Virus record (IMG/VR): IMGVR_UViG_3300009181_000083
Span: 1 to 57,720 of that record
Strand: one strand, 5' to 3'
Origin: a virus
Length of the DNA stretch: 57,720 nucleotides
The notes under the pieces were generated by a model. The model saw only the letters and a program-made list of their open reading frames with translations. It did no database searches and was not told the DNA's origin. A program made the translations under genes and the position numbers. Of the stretch, positions 8,082 through 16,077 are shown piece after piece; within the stretch, counting starts at the first letter, position 1; every line of letters starts with the position of its first letter.

Positions 8082-8675
8082 ATGATTCAATTTTACAAAG
8101 CAAATCCGAAAGTTACAGGTTCCGCATGTTCCTTTAAGCTCTCTCTAAAGGACGATTGTATTTATCTCAACTTTATTAAGCAAGCGACTTGGAACGACGA
8201 GAAGAAGACGGGAACCTTTTCTTCTCAATCGACAAATCCAAAAGCCGTTTGCTCAATGAAGATTAACGCGACTGAAGTTGGAGATCTGATTTCTGCAATG
8301 CGTCGCGACAGTGAACTGAACTGCTTTCATGAATCTCAAAAACAGATTACAAAGATGAAGTTCTCTCCTTACCTAAGGCCAAGTAAGGACGATCCAAATT
8401 CAAGAAGTCAAGTTGGATACTCCCTAGCTGTCAATAAGGAAAGCAAAGAAGACTCTCAAGATAAAGCTTCTTTTATCATGGGTTTCACTTTTGGCGAGGC
8501 TGTAAAGTTAGAATTTTTTCTCAAACTTTCTCTCACTAAAATTTTTGAAAAATCTATTCAAGATCAAGATAATAAGAGCGCTCAGGGATATTCCCAGCCT
8601 AATCAGAAGGTTACTCCTAAAAAGGAAACTCCTAAAGAGGCTGCTACTAGTCCTGACGACTCTGATCTATGGTAA
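8082..8675 (+). CDS. Probable single-stranded DNA-binding protein
   Basis: This 197-residue protein has a beta-rich N-terminal domain (FYKANPKVTGSACSFKLSL, then IYLNFIKQATWND) and strands leading to HESQKQITKMKFSPY and an amphipathic C-terminal helix (FGEAVKLEFFLKLSLTKIF, about 145-165). A polar linker follows, ending in the acidic tail SPDDSDLW. A flexible tail with acidic residues and a terminal aromatic is the hallmark of phage and bacterial SSBs, which use it to recruit partners. The fold looks closer to PC4/Whirly-type binders than to OB-fold SSB, but this is judgement from pattern. Its place after the polymerase fits. The stop region overlaps the next start (ATGGTAA). Confidence 0.55.
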   Translation: MIQFYKANPKVTGSACSFKLSLKDDCIYLNFIKQATWNDEKKTGTFSSQSTNPKAVCSMKINATEVGDLISAMRRDSELNCFHESQKQITKMKFSPYLRPSKDDPNSRSQVGYSLAVNKESKEDSQDKASFIMGFTFGEAVKLEFFLKLSLTKIFEKSIQDQDNKSAQGYSQPNQKVTPKKETPKEAATSPDDSDLW

Positions 8676-10555
8676 AAAAGAAAAAAGTTCTATTTCATTC
8701 TGATTTTGCGTTATCTAAGACTGGCTTCGGTAGGAATACTAAAGCCATTCTTTCTTATCTACATAAGACCGATAAATACGACCTAGTGGCTTTGAGTGGG
8801 GGGATAACTAAGTCTCACCCAGAGTTGGAGAGAACCCCATGGAAAAGTTATGGCACTGTTCCAAATTCGGGACCAGAGGCTCAAGACTGCAATAGCAACC
8901 CAGACAGAGGAAGAATGTATGGCTATGGAGCTTTTGAGATTGACAGAATCATCGAGGCTGAAAAACCAGATGTATACATAGGCGTGCAAGATTTTTGGGG
9001 CCTCGATTATACCATAAGTAAACCTTGGTTTAATAAAATCACCTCTGTCATTTGGACAACTCTAGACTCCTTACCTCTTCTACCAAATGCTGTTTCAGAA
9101 GCTCCAAAAATTAAAAACTATTGGATATGGTCCAATTTTGCAACAAAAGAAATGCACAGACTTGGACATGCTCAAGTAAAGACTCTGCATGGAGCAGTTG
9201 AGGTTTCTGATTTTAAAATCTTTTCTCAAGAACAAAAAACTAAATTAAGAAAACAAAATAACATATCAGAAAATGATTTCATTATAGGATACGTTTTCAG
9301 GAATCAGTTGAGGAAGTCTGTTCCAAATCTTCTTCAAGGATTTAAAATATTTAAAGATTCCAACCCGAACCGTTCTCCAAAACTTTTACTTCACACTAGC
9401 TGGCAAGAAGGCTGGAACATTCCTAAGTTGTGTGCCGAGTCCGGCGTTGATTTAAAAGACATTCTTACTACTTACGCTTGTAGGAGCTGTAGCGGATATG
9501 AAATTAAAAATTTTCAAGGCGTAGAAGCTCCTTGCGTAAGTTGCCAAAGTAGAAATAGCAGCGTCACAACGTCAACAAGTTTCGGAATCTCAGAAGCCCA
9601 ACTAAATGAAGTCTACAATTTGATGGATGTGTATTGTCATCCTTTTACAAGCGGCGGACAAGAGATCCCAATTCAAGAAGCTAAGTTAACAGGCTTAATT
9701 ACTTTGGTTACTAACTATAGTTGCGGCCAAGAGATGTGTGAGCCGGAAGCCGCCTCTATTCCATTGGAGTGGAGTGAGTATCGAGAGTTCGGCACGGAAT
9801 TCATAAAAGCTTCTACTTGTCCAAAATCTATAGTCAAAAGTCTTGAGCTTGTGTGGAAAATGGACAAAGCAGAAAGAGAGAAGCTCGGAAGGCAGGCTCG
9901 AAAATGGACGATTAATAATTTTTCGACTTCTGTAATCGGAGGAAGAATTGAAGAGTTTTTAGACTCTTGTGAGTTTTCTAATTACAATCCAGATGATCTC
10001 AATTTATCAGCTCAAAACAATCCCAACGCTATCATTTACCCCTTAGATGACAATGTTTTATGGGTGAAGTCTTTATATTCTTTGATTTTAATAAGAAATG
10101 TTTCTGATAATGACGAAGGGTTAATTCACTGGATTGAAAAATTAAGAATTGGCGTCCCCAGGTCTGATATAGAAAACTACTTTAGACAAGTCGCCAGCAC
10201 TGAAAATCAAAAAGACACGCGCAAACAAAATGACAAACCATTTAGAATCAAAGATTTATTTGCAAACACTATTCCCGAAGACCGTATTTTTGTATCTATA
10301 GATTCTTCTCTAGAAAATGCATTCTTAGCAACAAAAATTATAGACTCCATCAAAAACAAATATCCAAATAAAAAAATCTTTGCGGCGTCGAACGAGGCCT
10401 GCTTACCCTTATTCTTAGGAAACTCGAACATAGAAGCCGCACTTCTTCCAGTCAGAGAGTTCCAAGAAGGGCAATTCCTTCAGGAGAATTTCTATGAGTC
10501 TTATTGCTTGGATAATTTTTCTATCAGAAACGGGCATTCTCTTTTTATCAAATGA
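8669..10555 (+). CDS. Glycosyltransferase (GT4-like) with zinc-ribbon insert and C-terminal GT9-like half-domain
   Basis: This 628-residue GT-B protein has KVLFHSDFALSKTGFGRNTK as the N-terminal Rossmann glycine loop. IIGYVFRNQLRKSVPNLLQG starts the C-terminal lobe. SGGQEIPIQEAKLTG (about 328-342; E332 and E337) matches the GT4 donor-sugar motif. Inserted in the C-lobe is a zinc-ribbon-like knuckle, C271-x2-C274 and C289-x2-C292. From about 538 to 628 a separate segment begins (RIFVSIDSSLENAFLATKII, then NKYPNKKIFAASN) that resembles the N-terminal domain of GT9/heptosyltransferase-type enzymes. The matching C-terminal domain appears to be the next gene. Plausible roles are modification of phage DNA, virion proteins or host glycans; the acceptor is unknown. 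Confidence 0.72.
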   Translation: MVKKKKVLFHSDFALSKTGFGRNTKAILSYLHKTDKYDLVALSGGITKSHPELERTPWKSYGTVPNSGPEAQDCNSNPDRGRMYGYGAFEIDRIIEAEKPDVYIGVQDFWGLDYTISKPWFNKITSVIWTTLDSLPLLPNAVSEAPKIKNYWIWSNFATKEMHRLGHAQVKTLHGAVEVSDFKIFSQEQKTKLRKQNNISENDFIIGYVFRNQLRKSVPNLLQGFKIFKDSNPNRSPKLLLHTSWQEGWNIPKLCAESGVDLKDILTTYACRSCSGYEIKNFQGVEAPCVSCQSRNSSVTTSTSFGISEAQLNEVYNLMDVYCHPFTSGGQEIPIQEAKLTGLITLVTNYSCGQEMCEPEAASIPLEWSEYREFGTEFIKASTCPKSIVKSLELVWKMDKAEREKLGRQARKWTINNFSTSVIGGRIEEFLDSCEFSNYNPDDLNLSAQNNPNAIIYPLDDNVLWVKSLYSLILIRNVSDNDEGLIHWIEKLRIGVPRSDIENYFRQVASTENQKDTRKQNDKPFRIKDLFANTIPEDRIFVSIDSSLENAFLATKIIDSIKNKYPNKKIFAASNEACLPLFLGNSNIEAALLPVREFQEGQFLQENFYESYCLDNFSIRNGHSLFIK

Positions 10556-11706
10556 ACTTATTAAAATCTTTCAGCATCACAACTAACGTTACTCCGGGTA
10601 AATCGTTTATATATGATAAATTTTATCCTTTAGATTTTGATAACTATATCGTCTTAGACACTCAATCTTTGGAAGGAAATCTTCATTACGTATTTTGGTT
10701 TAGGGTTATTGAATTGATCGAGCCGTTCTTCGATAAGGAAAATATAAAAATAGTTCATTTCGTAGAAAATAAAAATTACCATTTTAAACATACTTATATT
10801 AACAATTCAGCGTCTTTGAGTGAAAAAGCTTACATATTAAAAAGAGCGAAGTTTTTTTGCGGATCTTCTAAATTGTATTCTTTGATCTGTTCGGAAAGCA
10901 ATGTTAATCAATGCTTTATAAAAACCGACTACTCTTTAGATAATACTTTGTGTTCCGAGGCTCAAACGATCCATTCGTCTAAAGTTTTTAAAAATTTCGT
11001 AAACCCAACCGGAATTAAAATTAACAACATCCGACCAGAATTCATAGCTCAAAAGATTATTAAATTGTTTTTTGATAAAGACGTCGAGTTCCAAAACACT
11101 CTGTCTATTGGGAAGATGTATGCGACGCAAACTTTAGAATTGATCCCCAATTGCTCCTTCTCTATTACGGATGGTCGGACAGACGAAATTATCGTTAGAA
11201 TGGATGAGTTTTTCTCAGAAGTTCATCTAGAAAAGCAATTAAATATAGCAAAAGTTTCCATCGTCACAAACAAGCCCATAAATAAAAACATACTAACAAA
11301 ATACCGAAGTCAAATTAAAAAAATCTATTTCAAAGTAGAAAAAAATTCAGACAATAGTTTCGTAAAAGAACTAGAAAATTTAAAATTTAATTACGAAATC
11401 TTAACCGCTCTCGAGGAGGACGATCTCAATAAAGAAAAAATAAAATACATAAATCATAGAAAAATAAATAAATTAAGTTTTTCAGATATGAAATTCTTAG
11501 ATGGTCTTGATTTATCTAAAGTTGTTTTCAAATCTAATAAAATTACAATAAAGAATGAAAAAACTTATCCAAGTAAATGGCACGCTAGGATGAATTTAAG
11601 CTGCCCCGACGTTAGGGTTGAAGCTTTTTCTTTGCCTCCCGTGATAAACGAGTCTTTTAAGGAGGATTCTGATTATTTTTATTTCTTGACGTCAGAACAG
11701 TTGTGA
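10552..11706 (+). CDS. GT9-like glycosyltransferase C-terminal domain plus unknown domain
   Basis: This 384-residue protein has a first part (about 30-125) reading as the donor-binding half of a GT9-like enzyme: YIVLDTQS, then VFWFRVIELIEPFF, IKIVHFVEN, and SLSEKAYILKRAKFFCGSSK. The last is similar to the family's 'sl.e...ii..a...vg.dS' region where the nucleotide sugar sits. From about 180 on is a domain I do not recognise (LELIPNCSF, IIVRMDEFFSE, IVTNKPIN). The N-terminal Rossmann half expected of a GT-B enzyme is absent here but seems to be fused to the end of the preceding protein. The start overlaps that gene's stop as ATGA, with no Shine-Dalgarno. Confidence 0.45.
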   Translation: MNLLKSFSITTNVTPGKSFIYDKFYPLDFDNYIVLDTQSLEGNLHYVFWFRVIELIEPFFDKENIKIVHFVENKNYHFKHTYINNSASLSEKAYILKRAKFFCGSSKLYSLICSESNVNQCFIKTDYSLDNTLCSEAQTIHSSKVFKNFVNPTGIKINNIRPEFIAQKIIKLFFDKDVEFQNTLSIGKMYATQTLELIPNCSFSITDGRTDEIIVRMDEFFSEVHLEKQLNIAKVSIVTNKPINKNILTKYRSQIKKIYFKVEKNSDNSFVKELENLKFNYEILTALEEDDLNKEKIKYINHRKINKLSFSDMKFLDGLDLSKVVFKSNKITIKNEKTYPSKWHARMNLSCPDVRVEAFSLPPVINESFKEDSDYFYFLTSEQL

Positions 11707-11713
11707 CTAATAT
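11686..11713 (+). promoter_or_regulatory. Possible promoter before the annealase-like gene
   Basis: TTGACG (11686-11691), a 16-base spacer and TAATAT (11708-11713, 4 of 6 matches to TATAAT) precede the ATG at 11720. Spacing to the start codon is nearly the same as at 4104, again leaving almost no 5' leader and no Shine-Dalgarno. Sequence match only. Confidence 0.3.
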
Positions 11714-11719
11714 TAAAAT

Positions 11720-12427
11720 ATGAGTAGCGTTCCACTAAAGATTTTTAAAAGAAACGAATTCGGTCTTCTTTCCGAGCCACCTATTCCTTACGTGTATAAC
11801 GAAGATGGGTCGGTTAATTGGCGCAAAATGGTCAGACCCGAGTTCCTCGTTCCAAACAAGCAAAGGACTCAAGAGACCGACATTTCCAAACTAGAAGATA
11901 AGGATCTGCTAATCCTTCTCGGGGGCATTAAGGAACTTGCTCAAATTCGCGGATTCACCTCCGTTGGTTATTCGGTGAACTCATCTTCGAGTGCGTATGT
12001 TATGGCTTCGTGTTCCATCCATTGGATCGGCAATTACGAGACTGATGGTGTTCCCGTTTCTTTCCAGTCTTTAGCTGACGCTTCTTTAGAGAACACTCAG
12101 AGCTTTGCTAGGATTTATTTAGCGGCCACAGCCGAAAATAGAGCGTTTGTCCGGTGCGTCAGGAACTTCTTAAAGATTAACATCGTCAGTCAAGAAGAGA
12201 TTGGCGCAAAAGTTGTTGAAGACTTAACTCCAGAAAATCCAGTTTCCCCAGCTGCCGTTCTGGCATCTCTGATGAGAGAAAAGGGTGTGTCGCTAGACTC
12301 AATTAAAAAGAAATTGCTCAAAGAAAAATACGAAAAAGCAGAAGAAATCGTCAACCTGGGCGACATTCCGAAACCAAAAATCTTTGAACTAATTGACCGA
12401 CTTAAGAAGTCCGCGAAGAACCCTTGA
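11720..12427 (+). CDS. Possible single-strand annealing (Rad52/Erf-like) protein
   Basis: This 235-residue protein has a central alpha/beta region (YVMASCSIHWIGNYETDG, about 89-107). It is followed by SFQSLADASLENTQSFARIY and the helix AATAENRAFVRCVRNFLKIN (about 134-153). An 'AxTxAxxRAxxRAxR' helix after a beta-sheet is characteristic of Rad52/Erf/Sak-type annealing proteins, so I suggest that class with low confidence. The last ~60 residues form a separate charged helical domain (SPAAVLASLMREKG, then KIFELIDRLKKSAKNP). A recombinase partner would fit the recombination-rich replication block. Its TGA (12425-12427) abuts the stop of the convergent gene. Confidence 0.38.
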   Translation: MSSVPLKIFKRNEFGLLSEPPIPYVYNEDGSVNWRKMVRPEFLVPNKQRTQETDISKLEDKDLLILLGGIKELAQIRGFTSVGYSVNSSSSAYVMASCSIHWIGNYETDGVPVSFQSLADASLENTQSFARIYLAATAENRAFVRCVRNFLKINIVSQEEIGAKVVEDLTPENPVSPAAVLASLMREKGVSLDSIKKKLLKEKYEKAEEIVNLGDIPKPKIFELIDRLKKSAKNP

Positions 12428-12447
12428 TCACCACTTCCCGAGCGGAC
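12409..12447. other. Inverted repeat across the convergent gene ends
   Basis: GTCCGC (12409-12414) and GCGGAC (12442-12447) are perfect inverted copies. GAAG just inside the left arm can also pair with CTTC near the right arm. The loop contains TGATCA, in which the plus- and minus-strand stop codons meet with no spacer. No T-tract follows on either strand, so it is not a standard terminator, but it may pause or block opposing transcription. Confidence 0.35.
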
Positions 12448-12694
12448 ATTCCTCGAATTCGAATTGAGTTTTTGCGGAGACGAAGCAACCGCATTCAGCA
12501 CATCTTTTGGATGGTTTTATTAAAGAAGGGCACTTCTCGCAAATTGCAAGTCTTTCGGTTACCCTCTTTTCTTCTGAGACCGAGACTTTCGCCTGAATCG
12601 TATTCGACGCAGCTTTCCTAACTGTATTCGATAGGTTTTTGGACACTTTAAGCCCTTCTCTAAATAGATTTGCAAAATTTTTACTTACCGTCAT
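12428..12694 (-). CDS. Small zinc-ribbon protein of the tail operon
   Basis: This 88-residue protein has a basic helical N-terminal half (about 1-48) and a C-terminal cysteine cluster: CEKCP, then CAECGCF and CPLGKW. The pattern C-x2-C-P ... C-x2-C-G-C-F ... K ... C-P-L-G-K-W recurs in small uncharacterised proteins of many marine tailed phages, to my recollection. It should bind one zinc ion. The function is unknown; its position as the last gene after the receptor-binding-type proteins suggests a virion or host-takeover accessory. It starts in an ATGA overlap with the upstream gene. Confidence 0.6.
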   Translation of the reverse strand: MTVSKNFANLFREGLKVSKNLSNTVRKAASNTIQAKVSVSEEKRVTERLAICEKCPSLIKPSKRCAECGCFVSAKTQFEFEECPLGKW

Positions 12695-15600
12695 ACTTGA
12701 ATAATTTGTGGGTAAAACCCAGCTAGTTGCGGAGAAATTGTAACCGATTTATACGACGAGCACGATGGACCGCAAAACTGTTCTTCGCCGCGAAACCTTC
12801 CATTAAAGCGATTATATACGTTAGCAGCTCCATTTGCCTCGAGGGTTCCTTGCGCCACGCCAACCTCAGTGCTAAATGTTCTACTTGCAATTTGGTCGGG
12901 CAAAGTTGATTGTGTAATTGCGTAAGCGCTCGACGTATCGTCGGCGCGACGTCCGTATGGACCGGGCTCTGGGGCGCAGTAGATGACAGGGTGACCATTT
13001 TCGACCTCGGCATTTGTCGTTCCGCAAGAACCAATCTCCGTCATAATTAAAAAGGGAGATTTTTCTGCGGCTGGTCTTCCTAAATTTAAATTCGAGATTA
13101 TCTGGTGAAAGAGAGGGTGAATTTGAGAAGTGACTGTAAAACTAGCTGAACTTTTACAAGATTGAATATAAACACCCCTTGGTATAGTAGCCGACTCTCT
13201 TACATACCCTCTACCAACAGTCTGGGCAGCGGAGACTTGAATATTAGCTCTCGTATTAACTAGACCATCCGTAGATGAGCTTGTCGAATGAGAATATTTT
13301 CCTCCTTCCGAGAAGGTTGAAGCTTTGCTTTCATAATAATTAGGATCCGGTTTGAAATAACAAGTTTCATTTTGTGACGTCTTAACTCTAAGAACTTGAG
13401 GGACAATTAATCTAACCTTATTTAAGTGATTTACTCCGATGGCTAATCTATTAAACATCTCAGCTCTCGGAGCCATATTTGGTAAAGCTCCGTAACCAAT
13501 TGTTCCGTCAGCTCTTTCCGACATCGGTAAAATCGTGAGCCAAGGCGTCCCTTTAGTTTTACTCGTAATTGACACTGCTGGACTTCCGTCAGGAATTATT
13601 TCTAAATCAACCAAAGCAAAAGCGGAATAATCAGTGACGGATAAGTTAGTGGGCACGACAGTGATCGAAGATGCGTCTTGAGACGACTCGACCAAGGAAG
13701 AGTCTCCGGAATCTTGGAATTCGCTAACTTCAAGATTCAGGTCTTGATTATAAATCGTTAGCTCGTCGTATAGACTTGAAATGTTTTCGGAATAAAGTTT
13801 TAGAATAATATCCCAAGTAGCATCTAAAGATTTTATAGCATTAGCTGCTACTTGATTAGGCGTCGTAATGTAAGGAAGGACTGAATTATTTTCCACTTCG
13901 GCATTCTCAATAGGATTATTTTGTAAATATTTGTCTATTTTCAGTTGTTGGCTTGCGGAGATACTTGCTTTTTTAATATCTTCTGATACGCTAGATAATC
14001 TAACTCCAAAATTTAACGAGGCTTTTAAATTAACCCTATCAAAAGATAAGTTTTTGATATTTAAAAATTGTTTATTTATGTTTAAATTTTTACTTGAGAT
14101 AACGTAATCCATCAATACGATTGGAATTATGTCAGATTCAGATTGCTCTCTTTTAATTTGTATTGTTTTGTATTGAGAGTATCCTTGACCTACAACACTT
14201 AGCTCAACTGACGATATCTTACCGTATTCATTTAGTTTGACAATGCCTTGGGCTTTTTCAGAACCTATTCCTGATTTTATTAAATTTGGATCACTTATTT
14301 CTAAATCTGGAGGAATTAAGAATACGTCGTCAGGTATTTTTGGTAATTCTATTGAATTAATTGTGCCCTGCAAAACGGGGTCAGAATAAAAAACCTCAAC
14401 TACCGAACTTAATTTATAAAAAATAGACAAATCAGACCGCTCCTGCGCAATAACATTTATGAAACTTTCATAAGTTAATACGTCTGTCAACTTATCAAAA
14501 CAAGCAAAACCTTTTTCGGGCAGTCTTATTCCTCTTAAATAGGGGCTGTCCAAGCCAAGAGACAGTTTGTTTTCGTCAATTCTCGCTGCGGCATTTTTAC
14601 CTAAAAATTTATCGTAGCAAATATATTTCCATTCATGAGGTATTAATAATTTATCAAATGAAAAAAGACCTGGCAGATTTGGACCGTTAGAGGTTGAGCA
14701 ATAAACTTCATGCTTTACGATCAATATCCTTAAGTTGTCTGAATAGTTGTCGCTTTCTTTTACTTGATTAAATAAATCAGCAGAAACAGCATCGTCATAA
14801 AGAATCCCAAGCACAAACAGATTATCTTCAGGATTATAGTGCTCTTCTTGAGTCAAGGTAATTTCTTTTGTTAAATCTGCATATGTTCCTGAATTTTTGT
14901 ATTGTACTTTTACCACCAGTAAATCTGTTCTTACGCTTACTTGGCCTGATAAAAAACTATAATTAAAAAAATCATCATTAATTTTCCAAAACAAAACAAC
15001 TAATTTATTTTTTTGATTGTCAGATCCGTCTAGTCTAGAAAATAAAATACATGGAAGAATTTCAGAGACGCAAGCCGGAAACATATATCCTTTAGTTTCT
15101 CCTTTAGTTTCTCCTTCTTTCTCTACGGATGTGTAATGAAAAAGCGTGCCTGGTGTTAGTCCGGCGACCTCCTCCGCGTTTAAAAAAAACTGATTTTTTT
15201 CATTGAAGGTTTTAGGCAAGCCATGCTTATCTTTAGAATTGCCTGCAATGACGAACTCTTCGGAAAATTTTGTTTTAATTTCGTATCTTAATCCTGCTGG
15301 ATTTTCATTATCTACAATCTCAGCTTCTGGAAAAGTTTGAGTTCCTTTTTTTGAAGGTCTTATTTGTATGTTTTCGAAAAGTAGGTCTTGTATCTCAAGA
15401 CTGAGGCTCCCAAATTGTTTAAATATAATTTCAACATAAAAATCAAAAACTCCGCCAATGAAATCTCTTTTGATATTTACTCCGCTTAATTCAAAATCAT
15501 ATTTACTTATCTCTCCGCCTACTAAAGTAAGTTTTGGATTGGCAGTGCTTATTAAGAAAACTTCCCAACTTTCAGACCCTTGTTTTCGATAGTAAAGTTT

Positions 15601-16077
15601 AATTTCATCCAAACGCCTAATCTCGAACTCTTCCACTTGTTTTGATTTATCTATCGTAACGATTGCGACAATACCACTTGACGAATCAGCCACTCGAGAA
15701 ACGACGAAAGACGCGGTTACCGGAACTGTTTCTGCATGCGTTGGTATTATTTCGCGTCTGACAGTGATTTTTACCGAAGACGCCATGATGTATCCACTAT
15801 TCTTCGCTTTGAGTTGAAATACTGTATCGAACTTTTGATCCCTAATACCGGACCATTCATTTTGTGTAGACACGTCGATAGACGTTGATATGCCATTAAT
15901 CGTTTGTATTAAACTTAACGTCGAGTAATTACTAGCAGAAAAAGCAATGCTAAATTTATTAAGATCCGCAAGATCTTGAACGTAATAAAATTGAATAATT
16001 ACAGGAGGATTCGAACCAATTTCCTGTTGCGGTTGGCCTTTGCTAACGCCAATTTCTCCCTTAACTTCAATTTTCAT
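12691..16077 (-). CDS. Large tail/fibre structural protein, 1128 aa
   Basis: I do not recognise the family. The N-terminal half is a run of beta-sandwich-like segments (about 1-600). A short GxGYxxYxxI strand motif (VVGQGYSQYKTIQI, around 620-640) of the type common in phage baseplate and fibre proteins follows. The C-terminal ~250 residues are rich in serine, threonine, glycine and asparagine with several cysteines (GSCGTTN, FCGPSC), like a receptor-contacting tip. Being near the distal end of the tail operon fits a fibre or receptor-binding role. ATG overlaps the upstream stop as ATGA at 16074-16077, and its own stop overlaps the next start the same way. Confidence 0.5.
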   Translation of the reverse strand: MKIEVKGEIGVSKGQPQQEIGSNPPVIIQFYYVQDLADLNKFSIAFSASNYSTLSLIQTINGISTSIDVSTQNEWSGIRDQKFDTVFQLKAKNSGYIMASSVKITVRREIIPTHAETVPVTASFVVSRVADSSSGIVAIVTIDKSKQVEEFEIRRLDEIKLYYRKQGSESWEVFLISTANPKLTLVGGEISKYDFELSGVNIKRDFIGGVFDFYVEIIFKQFGSLSLEIQDLLFENIQIRPSKKGTQTFPEAEIVDNENPAGLRYEIKTKFSEEFVIAGNSKDKHGLPKTFNEKNQFFLNAEEVAGLTPGTLFHYTSVEKEGETKGETKGYMFPACVSEILPCILFSRLDGSDNQKNKLVVLFWKINDDFFNYSFLSGQVSVRTDLLVVKVQYKNSGTYADLTKEITLTQEEHYNPEDNLFVLGILYDDAVSADLFNQVKESDNYSDNLRILIVKHEVYCSTSNGPNLPGLFSFDKLLIPHEWKYICYDKFLGKNAAARIDENKLSLGLDSPYLRGIRLPEKGFACFDKLTDVLTYESFINVIAQERSDLSIFYKLSSVVEVFYSDPVLQGTINSIELPKIPDDVFLIPPDLEISDPNLIKSGIGSEKAQGIVKLNEYGKISSVELSVVGQGYSQYKTIQIKREQSESDIIPIVLMDYVISSKNLNINKQFLNIKNLSFDRVNLKASLNFGVRLSSVSEDIKKASISASQQLKIDKYLQNNPIENAEVENNSVLPYITTPNQVAANAIKSLDATWDIILKLYSENISSLYDELTIYNQDLNLEVSEFQDSGDSSLVESSQDASSITVVPTNLSVTDYSAFALVDLEIIPDGSPAVSITSKTKGTPWLTILPMSERADGTIGYGALPNMAPRAEMFNRLAIGVNHLNKVRLIVPQVLRVKTSQNETCYFKPDPNYYESKASTFSEGGKYSHSTSSSTDGLVNTRANIQVSAAQTVGRGYVRESATIPRGVYIQSCKSSASFTVTSQIHPLFHQIISNLNLGRPAAEKSPFLIMTEIGSCGTTNAEVENGHPVIYCAPEPGPYGRRADDTSSAYAITQSTLPDQIASRTFSTEVGVAQGTLEANGAANVYNRFNGRFRGEEQFCGPSCSSYKSVTISPQLAGFYPQIIQV

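Noticed and set aside
8043-8082. Standard sigma70 promoter before the SSB-like gene
   Set aside because: TTGACA is perfect but no -10 is found at 16-18 bases. It is kept only as part of a repeated-box observation.
12427-12447. Bidirectional rho-independent terminator between the two blocks
   Set aside because: An inverted repeat exists, but the loop is long and neither side has a T-tract.
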